Source of the DNA: Paraburkholderia sp. CNPSo 3274
GTDB taxonomy: Bacteria > Pseudomonadota > Gammaproteobacteria > Burkholderiales > Burkholderiaceae
NCBI RefSeq assembly: GCF_024206475.1
Contig: NZ_JAMBPR010000031.1
Coordinates: 1-64,000 of the forward strand
Direction: 5' to 3'
DNA: 64,000 bases
Shown here: positions 50,992 through 59,817 of the stretch, piece after piece
Numbering within the stretch: the stretch's first letter is position 1
Layout of the letters: each line of letters begins with the position of its first letter
The notes under the pieces: model-generated
Database searches by the model: none
What the model saw: only the letters and a program-made list of their open reading frames with translations
Told to the model about the DNA's origin: nothing
Made by a program: the position numbers and the translations under genes

Positions 50992-52992
50992 ATGCGTCTT
51001 GGAGTCTGCTATTACCCGGAGCACTGGCCGGAGGCCATGTGGAAAGACGACGCCGCGCGCATGCAGGCGCTGGGTATCGCGCAGGTGCGTATCGCCGAGT
51101 TCGCGTGGAGCCGCATCGAGCCCACGCCAGGTGAATTCGACTGGGGCTGGCTCGATCGCGCGATCGACACGCTCGGCGCCGCCGGCCTGCAAGTGGTGAT
51201 GTGCACGCCCACGGCCACGCCGCCCAAGTGGCTGATCGACCAGCATCCCGACATCCTGCCCGTGGGCGCCGATGGCCGCGTGCGCGCGTTCGGCTCGCGG
51301 CGCCATTACGATTTTTCGTCGCCGGCGTATTTCGAGGCTTCGCGGCGCATCTGCGAGGCGGTCGCAGCGCGTTATGGCCAGCATCCGGCCGTCGCGTACT
51401 GGCAAACGGATAACGAGTACGGCTGCCATCAAACGGTGGTCAGCTACTCGCCAGCGGCGGTGCAGCGATTTCGCGAATGGCTCAAGGCGCGCTATGGCAG
51501 TATCGACGCGCTCAACACCGCCTGGGGCACCGTGTTCTGGAGCATGGAGTACCGCAGCTTCGACGAAATCGATGCGCCCGTTGGCACCGTCACCGAGGCG
51601 CATCCGTCGCACCGGCTCGACTACCAGCGCTTCGCCTCCGATGAAGTGCAGCGCTACAACCGCATGCAGGTGGATGTCCTGGGAGCGCATTCGCCGGGTC
51701 GGCCCATCGCGCACAACTTCATGCAGCTCTTCATGGAGTTCGATCACTACAAGGTCGCCGCCGATCTCGACGTCGCGACGTGGGACAGCTATCCGCTCGG
51801 CGCGCTCGACCAGCAGTGGTTCGCGCCCGAAGTGAAGGCGCGCTATCTGCGCACCGGCCACCCGGACTTCGCCTCGTTCAATCACGACGTGTATCGCGGC
51901 ATGTCGAAGCTGCCATTCTGGGTCATGGAGCAGCAGCCCGGTCCCGTGAACTGGGCGCACTGGAACCCCGCGCCGCTGCCCGGCATGGTGCGCCTCTGGA
52001 GCTGGGAAGCGTTCGCGCACGGCGCGGGCTGCGTGTCGTATTTCCGCTGGCGCCAGGCGCCGTTTGCGCAGGAGCAGATGCACGCGGGCCTGAATACGCC
52101 CGATAACCGCCCCGACCTCGGCAGTGCGGAGGCGGCGCGCGTCGCCGAGGAAATCGAGGCCGTGGTTGCGGCGGCGAAGGGCGGCCGCGACTTCGACGTG
52201 AAGACGCCTGTTGCGCTCGTGCTCGATTACGAGGCGAAGTGGCTCTTCGAGATTCATCCGCAGGGCGCGGATTTCCACTATCCGCGCTTCGCTGTGGAGT
52301 ATTACTCGGCGCTGCGCGCGCTCGGCTTCGACGTGGATATCGTTTCGGCGCACGCGCCGCTCGAGGGTTACCGGCTCGTGGTCGTGCCGCCGCTGCCGAT
52401 CGTGCCCGACGACTTCGCGCAGCGCCTCGCCAGTTCGGGCGCGCAAGTGGTGATCGGGCCGCGCACGGGCTCGAAAACCGTCGATCTGCAGATTCCCGCC
52501 AACCTGCCGCCGGGGCCGCTGGCCGCGCTGCTGCCGCTGCGCGTGTGGCGCGTGGAGTCGCTGCGGCCCAACATCAGCGAGCCGGTGCGCTTCGAGATGG
52601 ACGGTGCGCACGAAGGCCACGCGCGCCACTGGCGTGATCTGATCGAACTCGGTGCCAACACCGGCGACAACGATTGGGACGTGCCGGAAGTGCGTGCGAC
52701 GTTCAGCGACGGCCATCCCGCTTATGTGAAGAGCGGCGCCGTCCACTACCTCGCGAGCCTGTTCGACGAGGCGAGCACGCAGGCGCTCTTTGCGCGCGTG
52801 GCGCGCGAAGCGGGCCTTGCGCCGCAGCCGCTTGGCGACGCGATCCGCGTGAGCCGGCGCGGCGGCTTCACCTGGGTGTTCAACTACGGGCCGGGCACGC
52901 ACACGCTTTCTGCGGATATTCCCGACGATGCATACGTGATCGGCTCGCGTACGATAGAGCCGCAGGGCGTGAGCGCCTTCCGTTCGCAATAG
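50992..52992 (+). CDS. GH42 beta-galactosidase
   Basis: 666 residues from ATG 50992, 8 bases after GAGG; an ATG at 50965 overlapping the previous stop is a less likely start. It opens MRLGVCYYPEHW, the GH42 signature. Acid/base E142 (WQTDNEYGCH) and nucleophile E313 (FWVMEQQPGPVNW) are in place. The trimerisation and C-terminal domains follow, at the usual family length. No signal peptide: it cleaves imported beta-galactosides in the cytoplasm. GH42 enzymes favour beta-1,3/1,4-galactooligosaccharides from plant galactans. Confidence 0.9.
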   Translation: MRLGVCYYPEHWPEAMWKDDAARMQALGIAQVRIAEFAWSRIEPTPGEFDWGWLDRAIDTLGAAGLQVVMCTPTATPPKWLIDQHPDILPVGADGRVRAFGSRRHYDFSSPAYFEASRRICEAVAARYGQHPAVAYWQTDNEYGCHQTVVSYSPAAVQRFREWLKARYGSIDALNTAWGTVFWSMEYRSFDEIDAPVGTVTEAHPSHRLDYQRFASDEVQRYNRMQVDVLGAHSPGRPIAHNFMQLFMEFDHYKVAADLDVATWDSYPLGALDQQWFAPEVKARYLRTGHPDFASFNHDVYRGMSKLPFWVMEQQPGPVNWAHWNPAPLPGMVRLWSWEAFAHGAGCVSYFRWRQAPFAQEQMHAGLNTPDNRPDLGSAEAARVAEEIEAVVAAAKGGRDFDVKTPVALVLDYEAKWLFEIHPQGADFHYPRFAVEYYSALRALGFDVDIVSAHAPLEGYRLVVVPPLPIVPDDFAQRLASSGAQVVIGPRTGSKTVDLQIPANLPPGPLAALLPLRVWRVESLRPNISEPVRFEMDGAHEGHARHWRDLIELGANTGDNDWDVPEVRATFSDGHPAYVKSGAVHYLASLFDEASTQALFARVAREAGLAPQPLGDAIRVSRRGGFTWVFNYGPGTHTLSADIPDDAYVIGSRTIEPQGVSAFRSQ

Positions 52993-53053
52993 ACGCATTG
53001 CGCAGTTGCTTCCGATGCAGCACCGACAACGACGTATAACCAAGGAGACACGC

Positions 53054-54316
53054 ATGATCGGCAAGACCTTCAGACCACGCACCCTGCTCGTTGCTGCGAC
53101 GCTGGCGGCGGGCGCGCTTGCAGGCACGTTCGCGAGCGCGGCGCAGGCCGGCACGCTCGAAATGAACATTGCCTACAAGGGCGCAAGCCAGCGCGCCGTG
53201 TGGGAACAGGTGATCGACGAGTTCAAGAAGACGCACCCCGGTACCGACGTGAAGGTGTCGTTCGTCGACGAGGAAGCCTACAAGGTCCAGTTGCCGAACT
53301 GGCTCACGACCGCGCCGCCCGACATCGTGAACTGGCACGACGGCGAGCGCATGGCCTATTACGCGAAGCGCGGCCTTTTCGCGGACCTGTCGGACGACTG
53401 GAAGAAGAACAACTGGGACAGCATGTACGCCTCGACGAAGGAGGCTTCGTCGTACCAGGGCAAGCAGTACGCCGCGCCCACGGTGTATTACTCGTGGGGC
53501 ATGTTCTATCGCAAGGACCTGTTCGACAAGGTGGGCATCAAGAGCGAGCCGAAAACGTGGAATGAATTCCTCGACGCCTGCAAGAAGCTCAAGGCCGCGG
53601 GTATCGCGCCGATCGCCGTGGCCGGACGCGACGCATGGACGCTGGCGGGCTGGTTCGACTATCTGGACCTGCGCCTGAACGGCAACGCGTTCCACCAGAA
53701 GCTGATGGCAGGCGAAGTGCCGTACACCGACCCGCGAGTGAAGAAGGTCTACGTGACGTGGAAGCAACTGCTCGACGACGGCGACTTCATTCCCAATTCG
53801 CTCTCGTACGACCTCGATGCGGCACAGCCGTTCCTGTTCCAGGGCAAGGCCGCGATGATGCTGATGGGCACCTTCATTACGGGCGGCTTCAGCCCGACGG
53901 TCAAGCAGCAGATGGGCTACTTCCAGTTCCCGATCATCGACTCGAACGTGCCGACCGCCGAAGATGGTCCGGTCGAATCACTGCATATTCCGGGGAAGGC
54001 GAAGAACAAGGCCGATGCGCGTGCGTTCCTCGCGTTTGCGGAGACGCCCGAAATTGGCGAGCAACTTGCAAAGGGGCTGGGTTCGCTTTCGGCCAACAGC
54101 AAGTCGCCGGAGCCCGAGGACCCGATTTCGAAGATCGGCTTCCAGATCCTCTCGAATACGAAGGGCGGCATTGCGCAGTTCTATGACCGCGACATGACGA
54201 AGGAAATGGCCGACGAAGGCATGAAGGGCATGCAGCAGTTCGTGTCCGATCCGACCAAGCTCGACTCGATTCTCGCGCAGTTGGAGCAGACGCGTCAGCG
54301 TATTTACAAGAAGTAA
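53054..54316 (+). CDS. CUT1 sugar transporter, periplasmic binding protein
   Basis: 420 residues from ATG 53054 with AAGGAGA upstream. Sec signal ends SAAQA-GT (32). The mature part (LEMNIAYKGASQRAVWEQVIDEFKK, in parts; NWHDGERMAYYAKRG; AGIAPIAVAGRDAWTLAGWFDYL) is SBP_bac_1, the oligosaccharide receptor type. Ligand inferred to be a galactooligosaccharide because of the GH42 gene. Confidence 0.88.
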   Translation: MIGKTFRPRTLLVAATLAAGALAGTFASAAQAGTLEMNIAYKGASQRAVWEQVIDEFKKTHPGTDVKVSFVDEEAYKVQLPNWLTTAPPDIVNWHDGERMAYYAKRGLFADLSDDWKKNNWDSMYASTKEASSYQGKQYAAPTVYYSWGMFYRKDLFDKVGIKSEPKTWNEFLDACKKLKAAGIAPIAVAGRDAWTLAGWFDYLDLRLNGNAFHQKLMAGEVPYTDPRVKKVYVTWKQLLDDGDFIPNSLSYDLDAAQPFLFQGKAAMMLMGTFITGGFSPTVKQQMGYFQFPIIDSNVPTAEDGPVESLHIPGKAKNKADARAFLAFAETPEIGEQLAKGLGSLSANSKSPEPEDPISKIGFQILSNTKGGIAQFYDRDMTKEMADEGMKGMQQFVSDPTKLDSILAQLEQTRQRIYKK

Positions 54317-54397
54317 GCCGTTTGAAGAGAAGGCGGGCGGTGCGTTCTGCTGTTACGCTGCCGCCCGCCACGGAGCCTGACAAGGGAGGTTTTTGCC

Positions 54398-55372
54398 GTG
54401 AGACAGGCAGTGACGCACACCGTTGCGCATCGCGTGGACGGAGCCGCGCCGGCAGGTGGCGAGAACGGCGGCATGCCGCACGCAAGCGGGCGGGGCATTC
54501 AGCCGCGCCGCCGTGCGTCGCCCACCGCGCGGCGCCAGCGCCGTGCCGCGTGCCTCTTTCTCGCGCCCGCGGTCATCATGTTCGCGGTGTACGTGATCTG
54601 GCCGATTCTCTCCACGCTGCGTCTCTCGCTCTACAACTGGGACGGCATGAGCGAAGCGAGCTTCGTGGGTCTCGCGAATTACATCGAGCTGTTCCACTCG
54701 CCCACGTTCTACACGGCGCTCAAGAACAACGTGATCTGGCTGGTGCTGTTCCTGCTCGCGCCGCCCATGGGCCTTGCGATCGCGCTGTACCTCAATCAGG
54801 CCGTGGGCGGCATCCGCATCGTCAAGTCGCTGTTCTTCGCGCCATTCGTGCTTTCGGGCGTGGTGGTGGGCCTTATCTACTCGTGGTTCTACGACCCCAC
54901 GTTCGGCCTGCTCGCGCTCATTCTGGGCCACGGTATTCCCGTGCTCGGCGACCCGAACTACGCCACGCCGGGCATCATATTCGCAGCGCTCTGGCCGCAA
55001 ACTGCGTACTGCATGATTCTCTATCTCACGGGCCTCACCACGCTCAACAGCGAGCAGATCGAAGCTGCGCGCATGGAAGGCGCGAAGGGGTGGACCATGC
55101 TCTGGCACGTGATCCTGCCGCAACTGCGGCCCGTCACGTTCATGGCCGTGGTGGTCACGGTCATCGGCGCGCTGCGCAGTTTCGACCTCATCTCCGTGAT
55201 GACGGGCGGCGGACCGTTCGAGAGCTCGACGGTGCTCGCGTACTACATGTACGACCAGGCAATCAAATACTACCGGCTCGGTTATTCGGCCGCGATTGCC
55301 GTCGTGCTGTTCGCGATCATGCTGGTCTACATCGTCTATCACCTGCGCCGCCTGCTGCGCAGCGAGCACTGA
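54398..55372 (+). CDS. CUT1 sugar transporter, permease 1 (MalF-like)
   Basis: 324 residues; GTG start at 54398 with GGAGG upstream. A polar N-terminus of about 45 residues is followed by six helices. The EAA-type motif LNSEQIEAARMEGAKGWTMLWHVILPQLRP marks contact with the ATPase. It pairs with the next permease. Confidence 0.88.
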   Translation: MRQAVTHTVAHRVDGAAPAGGENGGMPHASGRGIQPRRRASPTARRQRRAACLFLAPAVIMFAVYVIWPILSTLRLSLYNWDGMSEASFVGLANYIELFHSPTFYTALKNNVIWLVLFLLAPPMGLAIALYLNQAVGGIRIVKSLFFAPFVLSGVVVGLIYSWFYDPTFGLLALILGHGIPVLGDPNYATPGIIFAALWPQTAYCMILYLTGLTTLNSEQIEAARMEGAKGWTMLWHVILPQLRPVTFMAVVVTVIGALRSFDLISVMTGGGPFESSTVLAYYMYDQAIKYYRLGYSAAIAVVLFAIMLVYIVYHLRRLLRSEH

Positions 55373-55393
55373 ATCCGCTACGAGGAGCCCCAC

Positions 55394-56245
55394 ATGTTTC
55401 CGATTCCGGTCGACAAATGGAAGCCCGCGTCGCGCCGCCTGTACAAGCTCTCGCTGCCCGTGGCGCTCGTCATCTGGCTGCTGCCGCTCATTGCGGTGCT
55501 GGTCACGTCCGTGCGCTCCACCGAAGAACTGAGCGAAGGCAACTACTGGGGCTGGCCGAGGCACTTCGCGATGGTCGAGAACTATCGCGACGCGCTCACG
55601 ACTTCGCCGATGCTCCATTATTTCTGGAACAGCGTGCAGATCACGCTGCCCGCCGTGGCCGGGGCGATCGCGCTCGCGGCGCTGGCGGGCTACGCGCTGG
55701 CCATCTACCGCTTTCCGGGCAATTCGGCGCTGTTCGCAACCTTCGTTGCGGGAAACTTCGTGCCGATCCAGGTGCTGATGATTCCGGTGCGCGACCTCAC
55801 GCTCAAGCTTGGGCTCTACAACACCGTTGGTGGTCTGATCCTGTTCCATCTTTCGTTCCAGACCGGTTTTTGCGCGCTTTTCCTGCGCAATTTCATCAAG
55901 CAACTGCCGTTCGAACTCGTGGAAGCCGCGCGCATCGAGGGCGCGAACGAGTGGACCGTGTTCGTGCGCATCGTGCTGCCGCTCATTCGCCCGGCGCTCG
56001 CCGCGCTCGCCATTCTCGTGTTCACGTTCGTCTGGAACGACTACTTCTGGGCGTTGTGCCTGACCCAGGGCGACGACGCCGCGCCGATCACCGTGGGCGT
56101 TGCGGCCCTCAAGGGGCAGTGGACGACGGCATGGAACCTCGTTTCCGCAGGCTCGGTCCTTGCTGCCCTGCCTTCGGTGATGATGTTCTTTGCGATGCAG
56201 AAGCACTTTGTGGCGGGGCTCACGTTCGGCGCGACCAAGGGCTGA
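55394..56245 (+). CDS. CUT1 sugar transporter, permease 2 (MalG-like)
   Basis: 283 residues, GGAG before ATG 55394. Six helices with the EAA loop PFELVEAARIEGANEWTVFVRIVLPLIRPAL. The C-terminus QKHFVAGLTFGATKG is the usual MalG end. Last gene of the operon. Confidence 0.88.
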   Translation: MFPIPVDKWKPASRRLYKLSLPVALVIWLLPLIAVLVTSVRSTEELSEGNYWGWPRHFAMVENYRDALTTSPMLHYFWNSVQITLPAVAGAIALAALAGYALAIYRFPGNSALFATFVAGNFVPIQVLMIPVRDLTLKLGLYNTVGGLILFHLSFQTGFCALFLRNFIKQLPFELVEAARIEGANEWTVFVRIVLPLIRPALAALAILVFTFVWNDYFWALCLTQGDDAAPITVGVAALKGQWTTAWNLVSAGSVLAALPSVMMFFAMQKHFVAGLTFGATKG

Positions 56246-56340
56246 ACGGTAGATGAAAGGCGGGGCAATTTGACTTCGGCGCGGCGCTACGGTCCAATTT
56301 CGAACGACCCGACGCAAGTCACGCCCGCAAGGAACGCCCC

Positions 56341-56844
56341 ATGCAGCAAAACGAACCGGCCCCGCAGGCGATGCAGCCCGCATCGCCCACGCAACTTCCC
56401 GCAGCGCTCATGCGCGAATTCGACGGCGAGCACCTCGAAGCGCGCCTCGCCGATGCGGTTCGCCTTTCGACCGTAAGCGAGGACGGCTGGCCGCACGGCG
56501 CGCAACTGAGCGCCGGCGAGATCCTGGCCGTGAACGCGACCACGCTGCTGATCGCGATCTGGCCGCAGTCCAGCACCACAGCCAACCTCGCGCGCGACGG
56601 CCGCCTCACGCTCTCGCTCGTCCATGACGGCGCGCTGCTGGAGATTCGCGCACGCTCGCACGCCGTGGCGCAGCGGCAAACGGCACTCGAACTGAGCGTA
56701 TTTCGTGTGGAAATCGAATCCATCACCGAGCATCGCGCGAAGTATGCGGAGGTGCTGAGCGGCGTGACGTTCCGGCTCCACGAGCCCGCGCAGGTGCTGG
56801 CGCGCTGGCGCGAGCAGATCGCGATGCTGCGTGAATTTGCCTGA
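56341..56844 (+). CDS. Flavin-binding split-barrel (pyridoxamine-phosphate-oxidase-like) protein
   Basis: 167 residues. RLSTVSEDGWPHGAQLSAGEILAVNATTLLIAIWPQSSTTANLARDGRLTLSLVHDG (read in parts) is the beta-barrel of FMN-binding PNPOx-like proteins, with the TxxN/NLxRD type of contact. Small oxidoreductase or flavin sensor; substrate unknown. About 95 bases after the transporter. Confidence 0.68.
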   Translation: MQQNEPAPQAMQPASPTQLPAALMREFDGEHLEARLADAVRLSTVSEDGWPHGAQLSAGEILAVNATTLLIAIWPQSSTTANLARDGRLTLSLVHDGALLEIRARSHAVAQRQTALELSVFRVEIESITEHRAKYAEVLSGVTFRLHEPAQVLARWREQIAMLREFA

Positions 56845-56967
56845 GTTTGCCTGAAGTGCGCGGCGAAAAGCTTCGTGATGTTGTCATCGTCGATGTGCTA
56901 GCGTGTTCTGCGGCGCGCGCGCTTCATGGGCACGGCCAACGCAAAAACAAACGCTACCGGAATAACG

Positions 56968-57771
56968 ATGCAGACCACGGTACTCACAGACTGGCAGCAG
57001 TTCATGGCGCTGACGACGCAACTCGACGGCTGGGCGTTTCGCGGCCAGCTGAACGCGCAGTGGCACCTCGAAAGCTCGCTCACGCGCTACATGCGCGACT
57101 ACGTGGGCGACCGGCTGCAATGGCGTCAGCGCGAGGAGCGCGCCATTCGTGTGTTTCGCCGCAAGGCGCACAACTTTCTCGCGCATCCGGACCTGCTCAA
57201 GGACGACCTGCGCTGTCTCGCGCTCATGCAGCACCACGGCGCGCCCACGCGGCTACTCGACTTCACCAAGAGCCCGTTCGTCGCGGCCTTTTTCGCGCTC
57301 GAACGCGCAACCGGCGACGCGGCCGTCTACGCGCTGAACACCCCTGCGCTCTGGAACAGCCGCGCGCTGCCCAAGGCCAATCCCACGCTCACGCGCGACG
57401 TGATCGACCCGCGCGCGCACGACAACTTCGAGCGCTACTTCTTTAGCAACACGAACGAAATTCTCTGGTCGGGCGAACCGACCGAGATGGACGACCGGCT
57501 CGTCGCGCAGTCGGGCACGTTCGTCGTGCCGGGCGTGATCGACAAGCCCTTGCAGGCAATTCTGGAAGGCTATGAGAGCCACGAGGAACTGCTGCACAAG
57601 ATCGTGCTGCCTGAACGCATCCGCATGGACGCGATGAAGTGGCTCTACCGCATGAACATCACGAATGCGTCTCTGTTTCCGGGGCTCGACGGGCTCGCGC
57701 GATCCATTGCGGTGGAGCTGGAGATCGTGTGGTCGGGCATGGTGGTGCCGGTTGCGGGCTCGCCGAACTGA
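56968..57771 (+). CDS. FRG-domain protein
   Basis: 267 residues from ATG 56968 (GGA upstream; an in-frame ATG at 56926 is less likely). The FRG motif is at 24-26 in DGWAFRGQLNAQWHLESSL, then RCLALMQHHGAPTRLLDFTKSPFVAAFFAL, the conserved core. FRG proteins are of unknown function. No toxin-antitoxin partner or nuclease is adjacent. Confidence 0.82.
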   Translation: MQTTVLTDWQQFMALTTQLDGWAFRGQLNAQWHLESSLTRYMRDYVGDRLQWRQREERAIRVFRRKAHNFLAHPDLLKDDLRCLALMQHHGAPTRLLDFTKSPFVAAFFALERATGDAAVYALNTPALWNSRALPKANPTLTRDVIDPRAHDNFERYFFSNTNEILWSGEPTEMDDRLVAQSGTFVVPGVIDKPLQAILEGYESHEELLHKIVLPERIRMDAMKWLYRMNITNASLFPGLDGLARSIAVELEIVWSGMVVPVAGSPN

Positions 57772-57798
57772 ATCGGCTCCGGCCCGCAGCGGCCACAC

Positions 57799-58095
57799 TC
57801 ACGGCGTTTCGGGCCGCGGCAGATTGAGGCCGGGCGCAAGGCGCGTGGCCTTGAATTCCGTCACTTCGTAGGTGGCGACGCCATGTTGCGCGAAGGGATC
57901 GGCTGCGAGCAGCGCATCGAGCCGCTCGCGCGGCATGTGCGAAGCGATGACTATGCCGCCGTCGCGCGGCATTTTCGGACCGGCGGCAATGAAATTGCCG
58001 GCTTCGAACTGCGCGTCGAGGTACGTGCGATGCGCGGGAAGGGCGTCGTCGATGCGCTCGAGCGAAGCGGTATAGATCAGCGAAACGATGTACAT
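57799..58095 (-). CDS. YciI-like protein
   Basis: 98 residues from ATG 58095 (no clear ribosome site). MYIVSLIYTASLERIDDALPAHRTYLDAQFEAGNFIAAGP and VIASHMPRERLDALLAADPFAQHGVATYEVTEF, in parts, follow the YciI/YCII dimeric ferredoxin-like fold with the conserved His and Asp. Function unknown. Confidence 0.8.
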   Translation of the reverse strand: MYIVSLIYTASLERIDDALPAHRTYLDAQFEAGNFIAAGPKMPRDGGIVIASHMPRERLDALLAADPFAQHGVATYEVTEFKATRLAPGLNLPRPETP

Positions 58096-58129
58096 GGGTG
58101 GTCGATAGAAAACGGGCGGAGTGTCTATG

Positions 58130-58717
58130 TTATCGCGCGAGACCGCGCAGCGCCGCATGCTGTAGCAGCATGATCGTCTTGCCGTCCACGATCTCGCCGC
58201 GCTCGATCATCCTTAGCGCCTCGCCAAGCGGCACTTCGACCACTTCCAGATCCTCGCCTTCCTCCTCGACTCCGCCGCCCGCGCCGGGCCGCTCGGCGGG
58301 GTCGTATTCGCCCAGGTAGAAGTAAAGCTTCTCCGTCACGGAGCCCGGACTCATGTACGCCTCGAACGCCTTGCGCAGATTGCGCACGCGGTAGCCCGTC
58401 TCTTCCTCGACTTCGGCGCGGATGCGCTCGTCGGGCGCGGCGTCGTCGAGCAGGCCGCCCGGCGCCTCGATCATCATGCCGTCGTGTCCGTTGACGAACG
58501 TCGGCATGCGAAATTGCCGCGTGAGCACGACGTTGCCGCTTCTCGGGTCGTGCAGCAGGATGGTCGCGCCGTTGCCGCGATCGTAGGTTTCGCGGCTCTG
58601 GCGTTGCCACGTGCCATTGCTGCGCAGGAAGTCGAAGGTCACCTTGCGGAGCACATACCAGTCGTCGGACAGCACGGTGGTTTCGATCATTCGCACGCGG
58701 TCTTTCGTTGCAGTCAT
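58130..58717 (-). CDS. NUDIX hydrolase, NudK-like
   Basis: 195 residues from ATG 58717 with GGGGA upstream. NUDIX box region APGGLLDDAAPDERIRAEVEEETGY has the core EVEEETG but departs from the general box (Ala where the first Glu and the Arg are usual), as in the NudK/GDP-mannose pyrophosphatase group. C-terminal segment RMIERGEIVDGKTIMLLQH is typical of that group. Divergent from the DeoR gene. Confidence 0.82.
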   Translation of the reverse strand: MTATKDRVRMIETTVLSDDWYVLRKVTFDFLRSNGTWQRQSRETYDRGNGATILLHDPRSGNVVLTRQFRMPTFVNGHDGMMIEAPGGLLDDAAPDERIRAEVEEETGYRVRNLRKAFEAYMSPGSVTEKLYFYLGEYDPAERPGAGGGVEEEGEDLEVVEVPLGEALRMIERGEIVDGKTIMLLQHAALRGLAR

Positions 58718-58751
58718 CTCGTTCCCCTTGGTCAGCATTCGCCATTCATGG

Positions 58752-58804
58752 TATCGTGCAGTTTCGTGCAAAATCAAGAAAATTCGTGCAAACCGGTTCG
58801 TGCC
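58752..58804 (+). repeat. Four TCGTGC direct repeats before the DeoR gene
   Basis: TCGTGC starts at 58754, 58764, 58784 and 58798, with TTCGTGCAAA around the middle copies. They lie between the NUDIX and DeoR starts; spacings 10, 20 and 14 bases. Candidate DeoR-family operator array. Confidence 0.6.
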
Positions 58805-58810
58805 ATTCTC

Positions 58811-59566
58811 ATGCTCACAGATCAACGAAAGAAAGCGATACTCGCAGCGCTCAAGCGCGACGGTCAGGTGCTTGCCGGCGAACTGAGCGCGAAATTCGGC
58901 GTTTCCGAGGACACGGTGCGGCGCGACCTGCGCGAACTGGCGGCCGAAGGCCTCTTGCAGCGCGTGCACGGCGGCGCGCTGCCGGCTTCGCCGGCGGTGG
59001 CGCCCATTGCCGAGCGGCGCGGCATGGAGGTGGCGGCCAAACGGCGCATCGCGCAAAAGGCCGCGGACATGATCGCGCCGGGGCAGGTGGCGATCGTCGA
59101 TGGCGGGACGACTTCGGCGCTTCTAGTCGAGTGCCTGCCGCGTGATCTGCAGGCGACCATCGTCACGCATAGCCCCGGTGTCGCGGTGGCGCTCGCGGAG
59201 CATCCCACCATCGAGGTCGTGCTGATCGGCGGGAAGCTCTACAAGCATTCGATGGTCACGGTAGGCGCGGCGGCCGTGGAGGCGATCGCGCACATTCACG
59301 CAGACCTGTACTTCATGGGCGTGACGGGCGTTCACCTACAAGCCGGGCTGAGCACCGGCGATTTCGAGGAATCCTATGTAAAGCGCGCACTGGCCGCGCG
59401 CGCGGCTGAAACGGTCGTACTGGCGTCGGCCGCGAAGCTCAACGCCGCATCGCCGTACTGCATCGGCCCGATCGGCATGGCGCAGACCATCGTCGTCGAG
59501 CGTTCGACGGATGCGAAGCTGATCGAGCCGATCGAAGCAGCTGGTGTGACGGTGGTGCGCGCTTGA
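58811..59566 (+). CDS. DeoR-family regulator
   Basis: 251 residues from ATG 58811 (the frame is open upstream as a shadow of the NUDIX gene). HTH: DGQVLAGELSAKFGVSEDTVRRDLRELAAEGLL, followed by RVHGGALP. The sugar-phosphate-binding DeoRC domain has IVDGGTTSALLVECLP and LIGGKLYKHSMVTVG. Effector is a phosphorylated sugar in most members. Confidence 0.87.
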   Translation: MLTDQRKKAILAALKRDGQVLAGELSAKFGVSEDTVRRDLRELAAEGLLQRVHGGALPASPAVAPIAERRGMEVAAKRRIAQKAADMIAPGQVAIVDGGTTSALLVECLPRDLQATIVTHSPGVAVALAEHPTIEVVLIGGKLYKHSMVTVGAAAVEAIAHIHADLYFMGVTGVHLQAGLSTGDFEESYVKRALAARAAETVVLASAAKLNAASPYCIGPIGMAQTIVVERSTDAKLIEPIEAAGVTVVRA

Positions 59567-59571
59567 GTTCG

Positions 59572-59677
59572 TGCGCGCGCCGTCACGCCAAGCGCGAGGC
59601 ACCAGCTTCTGCACGCGCCAGTTCAGCAGTTCGGCGACGAAGAGCCCATGCTTCACGGGCGAGCGGCCGCCCGCCAT
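59572..59677 (-). pseudogene. Remnant of a beta-propeller (NHL-like) protein end
   Basis: On the minus strand, HGLFVAELLNWRVQKLVP matches the usual C-terminal blade of NHL-repeat proteins (VYVAExLNWRVQKF). No upstream propeller can be read; the frame is disrupted. Probably a deletion remnant between the DeoR and AraC genes. Confidence 0.45.
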
Positions 59678-59817
59678 GCGCGCAGCAGGGCGCGTTCCCC
59701 GAACTCAACACAAACTCTGCCCGCGCGCACCCTAAAGAAAATGCGCGCGCAACCGATAGTGCAGTAATCGAGCGGAGGATTCCCATCCCCTAGCCGTTTT
59801 GCATACCAAGGTGGCCC

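Noticed and set aside
54353..56383. 676-codon minus-strand frame opposite the CUT1 permeases
   Set aside because: Antisense artefact; the plus-strand permeases carry the family motifs.
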